Shown: piece after piece, positions 43,540 through 53,209 of the stretch | Layout of the letters: each line of letters starts with the position of its first letter | How positions within the stretch are numbered: the stretch's first letter is position 1 | NCBI RefSeq assembly: GCF_014107495.1 | Contig: NZ_CP041969.1 | Location: 620,001-684,000 of the forward strand | Reading direction: 5' to 3' | Length of the DNA: 64,000 nt | From: Cohnella cholangitidis | GTDB taxonomy: Bacteria; Bacillota; Bacilli; Paenibacillales; Paenibacillaceae | Position numbers and translations under genes: made by a program | The notes under the pieces: generated by a model | What the model was told of the DNA's origin: nothing | What the model saw: the letters and a program-made list of their open reading frames with translations, nothing else | The model's database searches: none

Positions 43540-43722
43540 TTATTCACTTTTCTTTTCTTCCGTTTCCAAATGTTTCTCCGTTTCGGGCGTCTGCGCTTTG
43601 GCCATTTCCGCCAGCTTCTGTAACAAAATATGCTGCGGCATGTGCATGAGATGCTCCAATGGTACCTTCATATATTGTGCGAGCTTAACGGCCGTATCTG
43701 CCGATAATGGCATTCTGCGCAT
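43540..43722 (-). CDS. yycC: YycC family protein
   Basis: A 60-residue protein with MPLSADTAVKLAQYMKVPLEHLMHMPQHILLQKLAEM, the diagnostic core of YycC, followed by a charged tail. GGAGG precedes the ATG. Function unknown. It lies directly upstream of the tRNA cluster and is separated from it by the tRNA promoter. Confidence 0.85.
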   Translation of the reverse strand: MRRMPLSADTAVKLAQYMKVPLEHLMHMPQHILLQKLAEMAKAQTPETEKHLETEEKKSE

Positions 43723-43812
43723 AGCTGTCCCTCCGTCTCCTTGATCCTAGGAATCAGCTTAGCATAGGTGGGCAAAGATTGCCAATACCGCGTTTAGAGT
43801 GTTATTACGGGA

Positions 43813-43977
43813 CTAGGGCAAATAACGAACGCCATACTTCCCTTTCCGGGAGCGGAACACTTCGATTTCCTGAGGCACGTCCACACCGAACACCCAGCTG
43901 TCATGTTCCATTCGTTGGACCAAACATCCCGCTTGAAATTTGCTGTCGTATAACCTAGACCAGTATATCCATTTCAT
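43813..43977 (-). CDS. small hypothetical protein, 54 residues
   Basis: Begins MKWIYWSRLYDSKFQAGCLV and continues as a likely single beta-rich domain (QRMEHDSWVFGVDVPQEIEVF). CGGAGGG stands before the ATG at correct spacing. The frame continues upstream without a better start. No known family; the spacing and ribosome binding site are the support. Confidence 0.6.
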   Translation of the reverse strand: MKWIYWSRLYDSKFQAGCLVQRMEHDSWVFGVDVPQEIEVFRSRKGKYGVRYLP

Positions 43978-44068
43978 GTGATTCCCTCCGATTGTAGGAT
44001 GTAGTCTGGAGATGAACTTAGCATGTGCGGGTTTAACCATTTTGAGTCCGCGTTTCCATAATTTCAAA

Positions 44069-44100
44069 TAAAAAAAGACCCATCCCTCGCGGGATGGATC
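44069..44100 (-). terminator. terminator of the export operon
   Basis: GATCCATCCC-GCGA-GGGATGGGTC stem with seven U on the minus strand, just past the solute-binding protein gene. Confidence 0.9.
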
Positions 44101-44111
44101 GCTTCGAACGA

Positions 44112-45656
44112 TTAGTCGACGACTACTTCGCCGGCTGCTTCCATAATGGCTCTCTTTTCCGGAGGGATCCCCGCTTCGTCGAATATCCCTTGGATCTCGC
44201 CTTTCGGATTCAGCTTGATTTTCTGCAAGAGGTCGTTCCCCTTCGTCTCCCATTGCGTCAGGGCTTCCTTAACCGTCTTCTTGCCTTGAATGAGTTCGGA
44301 GTAAGCTCTGTTGCCTAGTTCGGACACCATTTGCAGGTTCGGCTTCTCGCGATATAATTTCTGATCTTTAAGCGACGAGTTAAGCTGCGGAGCCGGCTTC
44401 ATCTTCGTGAATGCCTCCACATTGTAGCTCATGCCGTCGCGCACTTTTACGAATTCTTTACGGGCGGACAATTCATACGTGCTGCGGGATTTCAGCTTCG
44501 CCCACTCTTTGCCGTTCATGAACTTCACGAATTCCCATGCGTCTTCCGGATTGGCGGCTTTAGCGTTAATACCGGATAAGGAGCTTAAATAGACGTTTCC
44601 GCCGATATTCTCGTATCCGACATGGTAAGGCATCGTAACGACATCCCAGTCGAGCTTCTCAATTTTCAGTTTGTCGCTATTGTCGTTCATTTGTTGGATT
44701 TCATTGATCAGATCATAGCTGCCAACCGACATGGCCACCCGCCCGTTAAGGAACAATCTTCCTTGGAACGGGTTATATTGTACTTTCTCGCCTTGCGGCT
44801 GCTCGTACTGCATGTCTTCCTGACGCGGAGTGACATGGTCTTTGTACAGATCGGATACCGTCTTCCATACCGATTCCCACTGCGGGGTATTCACCGTCAT
44901 CGTCTCGCCTTTTTCGTCGAACATTCTCAATTGAAGCGGCGCGGCATAGTTCTGTACGTCCCAATAGCTATCTCCCGCTCCCCATTGATTGAAGGAGAAG
45001 CCGAAGATCGCGTCTTTGCCGCTGCCGGATTTCAAACGTTTAGCCAACGTGAAGATTTGGTCCCAACTCATGCCGTCTTGCGGGAATTCGACGCCTGCTT
45101 TGGTGAAAATCTTCTTGTTGTAATAAAGCGCGGACGGCGAGAAGGTCGGCGTTAGGGCGTATAAGAAACCATTGCCGGCGTCCTTGATGCCATCGATGAC
45201 TGCAGGCACGTACTCGCTCGTATCCATTTTGTCTTCTTTCATCAGCGGGTCAAGTTGTTTGAGCATATTTTCGTTAGCCAATTGGCTGAGCATGCTCATA
45301 TCGAAAATCATAACGTCTACCGGATTGGAGCCCGTCATGATCGCTTTGACTTTCTCCAGCGGGTCCGGCTGTTCTTGCTGTTTCGATTGATCCTCGAATT
45401 GCATTTCGGAATAATCGATCGCCGGTACGACCTCGATATCGATGTTGGAATGGGTGAATTCGAAAATGTCCGTGAATTGCTGACGGAACCACGTTTCGTC
45501 TTGTTTGCTGCCGTACATCGTGCCGACGCGAAGCGTATGACGCGTCTCGGACTCCTTGCCTTTGTCCGTGTTACAAGCCGCTAATGTAGGAACTAATAAT
45601 GATAAAGTCAAACCGCTTAGTACCCACTTGCGAACGTTCTTTGATCTTGGACTCAT
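44112..45656 (-). CDS. extracellular solute-binding lipoprotein (ABC family 1)
   Basis: A 514-residue lipoprotein with lipobox LAAC (Cys28). The mature part is a type I sugar-type binding protein: HTLRVGTMYGSKQDETW, VDVMIFDMSML, FSPSALYYNKKIFTKAGVEFPQDGMSWDQIFTLAKRL and GGNVYLSSLSGINAKA with AWEFVKFMNGKEWA. It is the last gene of an exporter operon; its start overlaps the ATPase stop by 4 bases. A binding protein for uptake beside MacAB-like export genes is unusual. It may be a sensor or carry substrate for the complex. Confidence 0.87.
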   Translation of the reverse strand: MSPRSKNVRKWVLSGLTLSLLVPTLAACNTDKGKESETRHTLRVGTMYGSKQDETWFRQQFTDIFEFTHSNIDIEVVPAIDYSEMQFEDQSKQQEQPDPLEKVKAIMTGSNPVDVMIFDMSMLSQLANENMLKQLDPLMKEDKMDTSEYVPAVIDGIKDAGNGFLYALTPTFSPSALYYNKKIFTKAGVEFPQDGMSWDQIFTLAKRLKSGSGKDAIFGFSFNQWGAGDSYWDVQNYAAPLQLRMFDEKGETMTVNTPQWESVWKTVSDLYKDHVTPRQEDMQYEQPQGEKVQYNPFQGRLFLNGRVAMSVGSYDLINEIQQMNDNSDKLKIEKLDWDVVTMPYHVGYENIGGNVYLSSLSGINAKAANPEDAWEFVKFMNGKEWAKLKSRSTYELSARKEFVKVRDGMSYNVEAFTKMKPAPQLNSSLKDQKLYREKPNLQMVSELGNRAYSELIQGKKTVKEALTQWETKGNDLLQKIKLNPKGEIQGIFDEAGIPPEKRAIMEAAGEVVVD

Positions 45657-46543
45657 GCGGATTCATCCTCCTCTAATGATTTCGGTTTGGTGATGACGAT
45701 CTTATCGCCATCGAATTCCATGCTGGCTTTGTCGCCGATCGTTAACGCTTGTAAATATTCCTTAGGAATTTGCAATCGCCCTACCCGATCCACGACAACG
45801 TAAGCCTCGTGAACCTCCTCGGCGGTCTGGCCTTCCGATAACGGCAAAGATAAGTCGAGGTTCGGATTTCGTTTAATGAACTCCGTGCTCGTCAAGCCGT
45901 CGCGAATGGCGACAACCCGATCGACCTTGCCCGCAAGCGATAGATCATGCGTAACGATAACGATCGTAAGGCCCAATTCCCGATTGAAACGCCGAAAAAT
46001 ATCCATAATGATATCGGATGTACGGGAATCCACCGATCCAGTAGGCTCATCGGCCAGCAGCAGCTGCGGGCGATTCGACAGCGAGATCGCGATCGCCACC
46101 CGTTGCTGCTCGCCGCCGGAGAGCTGCTGGAGTTTGTTGTGCATCCGATCCTTCAGCCCAACCCACTCCAATAGTTGCTTGGCGTACGCGCGATCCAGCT
46201 TGCCGGAGAACATCATCGGCATTTCGACGTTCTCGAGCGCGGTCAAGAAGGGCAATAGATTCCGGGCGTTGTTCTGCCAGATGAATCCGACCGTATCGCG
46301 CTTGTATTTCACCAAGTCCTCATCGTTGACCTTAAGCAGATTCCAAGGCCCGACTTGCACTTGGCCCGCGGAGGGGCGATCAAGCCCTCCCAAGATGTTC
46401 AGGAGGGTCGACTTCCCGCTTCCGCTGTTTCCGATAATGGCCATCATTTCTCCAGGTTTGACGGACAAATTAAGTCCCTGAAGAGCTACGACCTCCAAAT
46501 CATCGGCTTTGTATATTTTGACGAGACCTTCGCACTGAATCAT
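45653..46543 (-). CDS. ABC transporter ATPase (MacB/LolD type) with C-terminal AbrB-like domain
   Basis: A 296-residue protein. Residues 1-225 form a MacB/LolD-type ATPase: Walker A GNSGSGKS (about 38-45), Q-loop GFIWQNN, signature LSGGEQQRVA, Walker B LLLADEPTGSVD and TRHis in VTHD. Residues about 247-287 (VVVDRVGRLQIPKEYLQALTIGDKASMEF and DGDKIVITK) match the swapped-hairpin AbrB/MazE fold, which normally binds DNA. It lies 4 bases downstream of the permease and overlaps the lipoprotein gene. The extra domain may give dimerisation or autoregulation. This is a fusion that I have not seen described. Confidence 0.88.
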   Translation of the reverse strand: MIQCEGLVKIYKADDLEVVALQGLNLSVKPGEMMAIIGNSGSGKSTLLNILGGLDRPSAGQVQVGPWNLLKVNDEDLVKYKRDTVGFIWQNNARNLLPFLTALENVEMPMMFSGKLDRAYAKQLLEWVGLKDRMHNKLQQLSGGEQQRVAIAISLSNRPQLLLADEPTGSVDSRTSDIIMDIFRRFNRELGLTIVIVTHDLSLAGKVDRVVAIRDGLTSTEFIKRNPNLDLSLPLSEGQTAEEVHEAYVVVDRVGRLQIPKEYLQALTIGDKASMEFDGDKIVITKPKSLEEDESA

Positions 46544-46547
46544 CGGA

Positions 46548-49415
46548 TTATCGCTCCTCTCCTAGCTTCACGGCCTGATGAACCTTGAGTCGCCTAATAT
46601 GGGTAATCAGCAACGCGACCCCGATCGTCATCATAACGGCTACGACGATGTAGAGCCTCATCGTATCCGTTGCTTCGAATACGACCCTGAACGGCGGAAC
46701 CTGGTTCGTGGAGTTTTCCGTCGTCTGCAGGAACGGCAGGAACAGAATACTCGCCAGCTTTCCGATCCCGATTCCTAGACCGATGGATAGACCGGCCGTG
46801 AATATTTGCTCTAATAGAAGCATCCCGGTCAGTTGCTTGCGGGATAATCCCATCGCCCGCAATATTCCGATCTGCACGACCCTGCGCGACAGATTGAAAA
46901 ACCAGAATAAAATGTAACCCGATAAAGATACGATAATCGTAACCATGAATCCCAAGCTCAGAATACCGAATACGCCGCCTCTGGCCGGATGCTTGCTCTG
47001 AGTCGCGAGCTCGCTTCTCATGCTATTGATCGAAGCGATCTCTATTCCCTTGTCCTGAAGCGCAGGTATAATGTCCGCCACCTTCGCCTCGGGGTCCATC
47101 TTCAGCCAAACATCGTAAGGAATGAGCGGCACTTGATCGTAGATGTAATCCAAGTTCGCGATAAGGAACGGCGTTTGATCCGGATACTGGCTCGGCCAGT
47201 ACGGGATGACGTCAAGAATAATGAACTCGATCGATTGCTCTTGAATGACCGTCTGAACGCGATCTCCTCGCTTTAGGTCGAATTTCTTAGCCACGTTGGA
47301 AGAGATAAAAGCTCCCTCAGGCACTTGACCTAACCAAGCAAGATACTTGTAAGGATTCGTATCGTACATATCTTTGCGCAACCAGCCTACGCGGGCGAAA
47401 TCGACGTTGTCGATTCCCATAATCATCGTCTGGCCTGCCGTCTTGCCGGAAATCGTTAGGCTGTTCTTCGTTTGCAATACCCTAGCGGCATGTTCGACTC
47501 CCGGCAGCGAACGGAACACTTCAAACGGAGGTTCATTGTAATTGTACTTCGTCGGCGTCGGGCGCGAGCCTTGACCGCCGCCACCGCCGCCACTGCCACC
47601 GCCGGAACCTCCGCCGCTTCCTCCGCCTTGGGATTGTGTCGGCTGCTTGAACTCCGGATTTCCTTCCCATACCGTTTGGACGACGACGTCCGCACCGTAT
47701 TTGTACATGATCCGCTCTTCCGAATTCAGTCCGATCGTCCGGGCCGCCGAAGAATTGTATACGCCTAGCCCGAGTGTCAGAATAAGCAAAATCATTAACG
47801 GATAATAGGATTTAGCGGAACGGGACAGTTGGGTAAGCGTCAAGTAAAACGGAACCGGCAATATCCTTTTCCAAATCAGGTTGAACAGCTTAAGCAAGAG
47901 CGGGAATAGTCTCAAGAATACGAGTCCCGCAGCGAAGATGCTTAACGCCGGAACAAAGAACAGGAATGGCTGTACGTTTAACTGATCGGTCGTCATGCCG
48001 GTCTTGAAAGATACCATCTGGCGTTCGTTGAACAAATACCAACCGTAGCCAGCAACGCCTAGCAGCACGACATCGATGTACCATTTTTGCCAGAAAGGCT
48101 TACGGTCTCCCCGAGCCATCTGCCGTTTGTAATCGACAATCGAAGTTCGCGTAAAGATCAGCGCGGGAATGACAGTTGCCGCGATCGCGACGATAACCGC
48201 CGCTACTCCCGCCAATACGCCATCCATAGAGAACCCGACCGGGATCGCTTTGCGGTCCACGAATTGCAAGAAGCCGCTCGCCGATCCGATACTCTTCGCC
48301 ATGAACCATCCGAAGAGCGGTCCGATCAGCAGGGCCACAATGCCGAGCAGCGTACCTTCAAGCAGGAATAACATGAATACTTGCCTTGTGCTCGCTCCGC
48401 GGCTTCTCAATACGGCGATATCGGAGCGTTGCTTCTCGAGCGCTTGCTGCGTATTCATCGTGATGAAGTAAAACACCATCGCGATCATCGGCGCCGCGAG
48501 CGTAAACAGCATCGTCTGCAACTGGATGCTGTCTCGGCGGAAATCGCTAAGCATATCCGCGAAGCTGAGCTCCAGACGAGTGTCTTTTAACCTCTTGTAC
48601 ACTTCGATGTCTACGCGGTTGAGCTTGCTCGTCAGCGGAGATAGTTGGCTAGTCTTGATCTCCCGCAAATCGTAAGCGGAGTACCAGCCTGCCATCTGGA
48701 TCGGAATATTGTGCTTTCCGACTAAATCCTCCGAAAAGGCGGGTTCCGCGACATACAGATTGTTCATCAGCCCTTCCATCCCTTGATACCAATAAGGGCT
48801 GCTCTCGTCGAGAGCTTTGAAGGAACCGACGATCTGAACTCTTAGAGTCAGGTTCGAGTTGCCCGGCACGGGATAAAAGAGCACGTCCCCGACATGCAAG
48901 TCGCTGCGGAACATCGCTTCTTCCATCATAACCGCTTGAATCGTTCCATCCGCTTCCGCCCGGTCGGCGAACCATTTGCCGCCGGCTAACTCCGATTGCT
49001 CCTTCAGTCCGCCGAATGAGGCAATCGTAAGCTTGCGCGTACGGCTGGCATCGACTTTGGTCGGATCTTCCGGATACACTTCGCTGCTGCGCAGCATCAT
49101 GCTGCGTTGGCTAACTTCTACCGGAAATCCGATGCTTGCCTTTACGTCTTCCTGAATGTACTTATCGACGTTCCGGAAGCCTTCCATATCCGTCTTGCCG
49201 TCGGTTGATTGATAGCGAATCAGCATCGAACCCGCCGGCAAGCCTTCGCTGTTATCCTGCAACGATTGGGATACGACTCGCTTGAGCGCGCCGTCCGCGT
49301 ACATCGGAATGCTCGTCGTAAAAGCAACGGCGACAAACAGTCCGGCGAGCGTGCTTAGCGTCATCCAACGGGTATTCCACATTTTCCGAAAGAGAAACCG
49401 AATAAGCGCGTTCAT
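46548..49415 (-). CDS. FtsX/MacB-type ABC transporter permease
   Basis: A 955-residue permease. Residue 20-40 is TM1, followed by a large extracytoplasmic domain (about 45-295). Transmembrane groups at about 300-430, 445-510 and 535-560 precede a second outside domain (560-840), and a three-helix FtsX unit ends the protein (about 840-945). A Gly/Ser linker (about residues 597-617) interrupts the second domain. It should act with the ATPases and adaptor protein as a MacAB-like exporter or lipoprotein/peptide extrusion machine. It lies 3 bases upstream of the fused ATPase. Confidence 0.85.
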   Translation of the reverse strand: MNALIRFLFRKMWNTRWMTLSTLAGLFVAVAFTTSIPMYADGALKRVVSQSLQDNSEGLPAGSMLIRYQSTDGKTDMEGFRNVDKYIQEDVKASIGFPVEVSQRSMMLRSSEVYPEDPTKVDASRTRKLTIASFGGLKEQSELAGGKWFADRAEADGTIQAVMMEEAMFRSDLHVGDVLFYPVPGNSNLTLRVQIVGSFKALDESSPYWYQGMEGLMNNLYVAEPAFSEDLVGKHNIPIQMAGWYSAYDLREIKTSQLSPLTSKLNRVDIEVYKRLKDTRLELSFADMLSDFRRDSIQLQTMLFTLAAPMIAMVFYFITMNTQQALEKQRSDIAVLRSRGASTRQVFMLFLLEGTLLGIVALLIGPLFGWFMAKSIGSASGFLQFVDRKAIPVGFSMDGVLAGVAAVIVAIAATVIPALIFTRTSIVDYKRQMARGDRKPFWQKWYIDVVLLGVAGYGWYLFNERQMVSFKTGMTTDQLNVQPFLFFVPALSIFAAGLVFLRLFPLLLKLFNLIWKRILPVPFYLTLTQLSRSAKSYYPLMILLILTLGLGVYNSSAARTIGLNSEERIMYKYGADVVVQTVWEGNPEFKQPTQSQGGGSGGGSGGGSGGGGGGQGSRPTPTKYNYNEPPFEVFRSLPGVEHAARVLQTKNSLTISGKTAGQTMIMGIDNVDFARVGWLRKDMYDTNPYKYLAWLGQVPEGAFISSNVAKKFDLKRGDRVQTVIQEQSIEFIILDVIPYWPSQYPDQTPFLIANLDYIYDQVPLIPYDVWLKMDPEAKVADIIPALQDKGIEIASINSMRSELATQSKHPARGGVFGILSLGFMVTIIVSLSGYILFWFFNLSRRVVQIGILRAMGLSRKQLTGMLLLEQIFTAGLSIGLGIGIGKLASILFLPFLQTTENSTNQVPPFRVVFEATDTMRLYIVVAVMMTIGVALLITHIRRLKVHQAVKLGEER

Positions 49416-49418
49416 CGA

Positions 49419-50522
49419 TTAACGTCCTACGACTTTCTGTCCCGGCGTCAATCCGTTCAAAATTTCCGCATCGGTCGACGTTTGTTGTCCGACTTCCACA
49501 TCTACTTCGCGTTTGCTGCCGTCGTCTTCCACGACCTGCACGTAAGTACGCGCTCCGATCGTACGCAACGCCGCCAACGGGATAACTACGGCATTTTCTT
49601 TGCGGTTAACGATAACGGCAACGGACAACGGAGTTCCCCTATTGACCGTCTTAGGCAATTTCTCGACGTCGATCAACAGGTAATCGTTTACGCTCTCGAC
49701 GGCTTTGCCGCCGGAACCGTTGCCCCCGTTCTGGTTGTCGGAGGAAGGTACGGGCAATTGCTTAACTTTGCCTTTAACCTGACCCGCGTTGTTAATGTCC
49801 ACCCGCACTTCCATGCCTAAGGCGATCTTCGCCAGATCGTCTTTGGAGAGGTCGGCCGCAACGATCAAACTGCTCGGATTCGCGACGATGCAGATCGTAT
49901 CGTACGCTTTGATCTGATCGCCCTCTTGGACCGACAACGAGACGACGGTTCCGGAGAACGGGGCGGTAAGCACCGCTTTATCGATTTCGTCTTGTTTGTC
50001 CACTAATCCTTGGCGCGTCTCTTCGAACGTGAGCATCTGCGTTTCGTATTCGATCGCATCCATCGTGTCTTTATCGCGAAGCAGCTTCTTCATATCGAGC
50101 TCGCTGCGTTTGAACGCCAGCTTTTCCCTCGTCAAGCTTTTCTTCAAATCGTCGACGTCAAGCTCGGCGATCGTTTGTCCCGCTTCGACCTTGTCGCCCG
50201 TTTTTATGTATAGTTTCTTGAGCCTTTTTCCTTCTAAAGTAAAATACAATGATTTCTCTTGAGTAGACATGATTTTCCCCGAGCCTTGCGCCGTCGACTC
50301 CAACGTCTTCGTCTCCACGTCGTACTTCGGCTTCTCCGAAATTTTCGGCAGCTCGATTGCCGATAGATCTTCTTCCTCCGGCTCGCTCGGAAGCAAGCTG
50401 CATCCCGATATCGCAACGGATAATGCAAGCGCGGCTAACAAGCTAGCGCTCTTAAGGCTTCTATTCTTAATTGTTTTCCGCTGTTTTGTCGACGAATACG
50501 CCGTCCACCATTTCATAGACAT
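49419..50522 (-). CDS. efflux adaptor lipoprotein (HlyD/MacA-like membrane fusion protein)
   Basis: A 367-residue adaptor. The lipobox-like AISGC gives Cys41. LEGKRLKKLYIKTGDKVEAGQTIAELD is the lipoyl-half motif, an alpha-helical hairpin follows (about 140-175), then the second lipoyl half DKAVLTAPFSGTVVSLSVQEGDQIK and beta domains ending in GLTPGQKVVGR. It should link the permease to the cell-wall side. The start ATG at 50522 has GGAGG 9 bases upstream, although it overlaps the upstream ATPase gene by 56 bases. Confidence 0.87.
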   Translation of the reverse strand: MSMKWWTAYSSTKQRKTIKNRSLKSASLLAALALSVAISGCSLLPSEPEEEDLSAIELPKISEKPKYDVETKTLESTAQGSGKIMSTQEKSLYFTLEGKRLKKLYIKTGDKVEAGQTIAELDVDDLKKSLTREKLAFKRSELDMKKLLRDKDTMDAIEYETQMLTFEETRQGLVDKQDEIDKAVLTAPFSGTVVSLSVQEGDQIKAYDTICIVANPSSLIVAADLSKDDLAKIALGMEVRVDINNAGQVKGKVKQLPVPSSDNQNGGNGSGGKAVESVNDYLLIDVEKLPKTVNRGTPLSVAVIVNRKENAVVIPLAALRTIGARTYVQVVEDDGSKREVDVEVGQQTSTDAEILNGLTPGQKVVGR

Positions 50523-51252
50523 GATCTGCTACCTCCATAATTGTAGGATCGTGTGTCGTCATACAGATTGACACGTTCTCGGTCGCCACGATTTCTTTGA
50601 ATACCTGCATAACCTGCGCAGCCATCTGGCTGTCCAATTCCGCCGTCGGCTCATCCGCCAACAACAGGCTGGGCTTATGGGCGATCGCCTTGGCGATGGC
50701 CACCCTCTGCTGCTCTCCCCCGGACAACTCGTAAGGACGATGGTGCATCCTCTTCGATAATCCGACCAGATCAAGGCATGACGTGATTCTCGACTTCCAC
50801 TCCGATCGCGGGGTATTCGCCATCCGGAGCGACAATTCGACATTCTCGTAAGCGGACAAGAGAGGCATCAAAGCATACGCTTGGAAAATGAACCCGATAT
50901 CCTTGCGACGCACTTCCGTGCGCTTATCGTCATCCCATTTATGGAAAGGGCGATTCTTGAAGTGAATCTCGCCTTCTGTAGGCGTATCCAGCCCTCCCAT
51001 TAAATTCATCAGCGTCGTCTTGCCTGAGCCCGAACGTCCCCTAAGCATAACAAGCTGCGATGGATACAAGCTTAGGTTAATTCCTTTCAGAACGCGGATT
51101 TTCTGGCTGCCGACGTCGAATGATCGTTCCACGTTGCGAACGGTGAGCAGCGATTCGCTCACGGATGCTTTGCTAGCCGTTTCCTCTACCGGGGCCTCCG
51201 TTCGTTCGTCGTTTTTCTCCGCTGTGGAACCTCGGCCCAACCATGACAGCAT
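50467..51252 (-). CDS. ABC transporter ATPase (MacB/LolD type)
   Basis: A 261-residue ATPase. After a variable N-terminal 35 residues come SFDVGSQKIRVLKGINLSLYP, Walker A RGRSGSGKTTLMNLMGG, Q-loop FIFQAYAL, signature ELSGGEQQRVAIAKA, Walker B LLLADEPTAELD and MTTHD. It is the first gene of the operon ATPase-adaptor-permease-ATPase-lipoprotein. TATAAT on the minus strand near 51284-51289 is a likely -10. Having two ATPase genes for one permease is unusual; they might form a heterodimer. Confidence 0.87.
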   Translation of the reverse strand: MLSWLGRGSTAEKNDERTEAPVEETASKASVSESLLTVRNVERSFDVGSQKIRVLKGINLSLYPSQLVMLRGRSGSGKTTLMNLMGGLDTPTEGEIHFKNRPFHKWDDDKRTEVRRKDIGFIFQAYALMPLLSAYENVELSLRMANTPRSEWKSRITSCLDLVGLSKRMHHRPYELSGGEQQRVAIAKAIAHKPSLLLADEPTAELDSQMAAQVMQVFKEIVATENVSICMTTHDPTIMEVADHVYEMVDGVFVDKTAENN

Positions 51253-51283
51253 ACCATTTCCTCCCTTACCAATCTCTTCATTG

Positions 51284-51289
51284 ATTATA
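51284..51289 (-). promoter_or_regulatory. -10 box of the MacAB-like operon
   Basis: TATAAT on the minus strand, 32 bases upstream of the first ATPase start; the -35 is weak. Confidence 0.45.
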
Positions 51290-51486
51290 ACGAGCCGTCT
51301 TGCTGAAAAGTTACTGAAAAAATTAAATCTTTATCATTTTTTTAATTGGAATGGGTTCTAATATCGGTCAAATTTTGTCGGCGCTTTCCGACATTTCACC
51401 ATTTTTTCGTTCAGACCTTTATAAGGAGCGTTACTTTTGTGTATTATTAGAAGATATACTTGCTACTGTGAGGAAGGTTGGTCCGC

Positions 51487-53139
51487 TTGGAAACTAAGAC
51501 GTCGTCATCGAACTTTATCAAAAACATCGTAGCCGAGGATCTCGCATCCGGGAAAGTCAAAGAAATCGTCACCCGCTTCCCGCCCGAACCGAACGGTTAC
51601 CTGCACATCGGACATGCCAAATCGATCTGCCTGAACTTCGAGCTCGCCGACGAGTTCAAAGGAAGAACGAATTTGCGGTTCGACGATACGAATCCCGTTA
51701 AGGAAGACGTAGAGTACGTGGAATCCATAAAAAAAGACGTCGAGTGGCTAGGCTTCGAGTGGGATGGCCTGTTCTTCGCGTCCGATTACTTCGGAGAAAT
51801 GTACGAGAGAGCTTTAGTCCTCATTCGCAAAGGACTGGCTTTCGTCGACGATCAAACCGCGGATCAAATCCGCGAAACAAGAGGAACGTTGACGGCTCCC
51901 GGACAAGAAAGCCCTTATCGCAATCGCGCCGTCGAGGAAAACCTGGATTTGTTCCGGCGCATGAAGGACGGCGAGTTCGCCGACGGCCAAAAGGTTCTGC
52001 GCGCGAAGATCGACATGGCTTCCCCGAACGTCAATTTACGCGACCCGATTCTATACCGCGTCGTTCATGCGCATCATCACAATACGGGCGATCAATGGTG
52101 CATTTATCCGATGTACGCTTTTGCTCACCCTCTCGAAGACGCCATCGAGGGCGTCACCCATTCCATCTGCACGTTGGAGTTCGAGGATCAGCGCCCGTTC
52201 TACGATTGGGTCGTCCGCGAGTGCGAAATGAAATGGGTCCCGCATCAATACGAATTCGCCCGGCTTAATTTGACCAATACCGTCATGAGCAAAAGAAAGC
52301 TTAAATTGCTCGTAGACGAAAAAGCCGTAGACGGTTGGGACGATCCGCGCATGCCTACGATTTCCGGCTTGCGCCGCAAAGGATACACTCCTGAAGCCAT
52401 TCGCGCATTCTGTCGCGAGATCGGCGTGGCCAAGAGTTACGGCGTAGTCGACGAGCGGATGCTGGAGCATTTTATCCGCGAAGACCTTAAACTTAAGGCG
52501 CTTCGGACGATGGCCGTGCTGCAGCCGCTTAAGGTCGTTATCACGAACTATCCGGAAGGCCAGACGGAATGGTTGGACGCCGAGAACAATTCGGAAAACC
52601 CGGAAATGGGACATCGTCAAATTCCGTTCTCTAGGGAAATCTATATCGAACGCGACGATTTCATGGATAATCCGCCGCCGAAATATTTCCGGTTGTTCCC
52701 GGGCAACGAGGTTCGTCTGAAGCATGCCTACTTCATTAAGTGCGAGGAAGTCATTCACGATGCGGAAGGCAACGCCATTGAGCTTCGCTGCACTTACGAC
52801 CCCGAGACGAAGAGCGGATCCGGCTTTACCGGACGCAAGGTAAAAGGAACGATTCATTGGGTCGAAGCTTCCCATGCCGTGCCTGCGCAGTTCCGCCTTT
52901 ACGAACCGCTTATTACGGATGAAGCGGAAGAAGACGGACAATCGTTTCTGGATCGCCTTAACCCGAATTCCCTCGAAGTCTTGGAAGGATTCGTGGAACA
53001 AGGAATGAAAGAAGCCGTCGGCGGAGATAAATTCCAATTTTTCCGTCACGGGTATTTCAATGTGGATACTAAAGACTCAGCGGAAGGGCATCCCGTCTTT
53101 AACCGCATCGTTTCTTTAAAAAGCTCATTCGAAATTTAA
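51487..53139 (+). CDS. glnS: glutaminyl-tRNA synthetase
   Basis: A 550-residue class I synthetase that charges tRNA-Gln directly. The HIGH motif is [14 protein letters not shown] (about residues 33-45), and the KMSKS equivalent is VMSKRKLKL near residue 265. The Gln-specific anticodon-binding beta-barrels follow, and the protein ends [11 protein letters not shown] like E. coli GlnRS. The start is TTG at 51487 with GAGGAAGG 9 bases upstream; another TTG three codons earlier is too close. Most Firmicutes use GatCAB instead, so possession of glnS is typical of only a few groups such as Paenibacillaceae. Confidence 0.95.
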   Translation: METKTSSSNFIKNIVAEDLASGKVKEIVTRFPPEPNGYLHIGHAKSICLNFELADEFKGRTNLRFDDTNPVKEDVEYVESIKKDVEWLGFEWDGLFFASDYFGEMYERALVLIRKGLAFVDDQTADQIRETRGTLTAPGQESPYRNRAVEENLDLFRRMKDGEFADGQKVLRAKIDMASPNVNLRDPILYRVVHAHHHNTGDQWCIYPMYAFAHPLEDAIEGVTHSICTLEFEDQRPFYDWVVRECEMKWVPHQYEFARLNLTNTVMSKRKLKLLVDEKAVDGWDDPRMPTISGLRRKGYTPEAIRAFCREIGVAKSYGVVDERMLEHFIREDLKLKALRTMAVLQPLKVVITNYPEGQTEWLDAENNSENPEMGHRQIPFSREIYIERDDFMDNPPPKYFRLFPGNEVRLKHAYFIKCEEVIHDAEGNAIELRCTYDPETKSGSGFTGRKVKGTIHWVEASHAVPAQFRLYEPLITDEAEEDGQSFLDRLNPNSLEVLEGFVEQGMKEAVGGDKFQFFRHGYFNVDTKDSAEGHPVFNRIVSLKSSFEI

Positions 53140-53149
53140 AATACAGAGA

Positions 53150-53188
53150 GCTCCTGCCGCCCTTCCCGGGCAGTGCAGGAGCATTTTT
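53150..53188 (+). terminator. terminator of glnS
   Basis: GCTCCTGC (53150-53157) and GCAGGAGC (53175-53182) arms with inner CCC/GGG pairs, followed by ATTTTTG. Confidence 0.9.
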
Positions 53189-53209
53189 GCTTAAGAGGAG
53201 GATTACAGG

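Noticed and set aside
51372..51410. T-box or attenuator before glnS (TGTCGG/CCGACA stem with T-run)
   Set aside because: The diagnostic T-box words (AGGGTGGNACCGCG) are absent and the stem is only 6 bp.
52051..53049. 332-codon minus-strand open frame inside glnS
   Set aside because: It is antisense to a strongly recognised synthetase and shows no protein family features.
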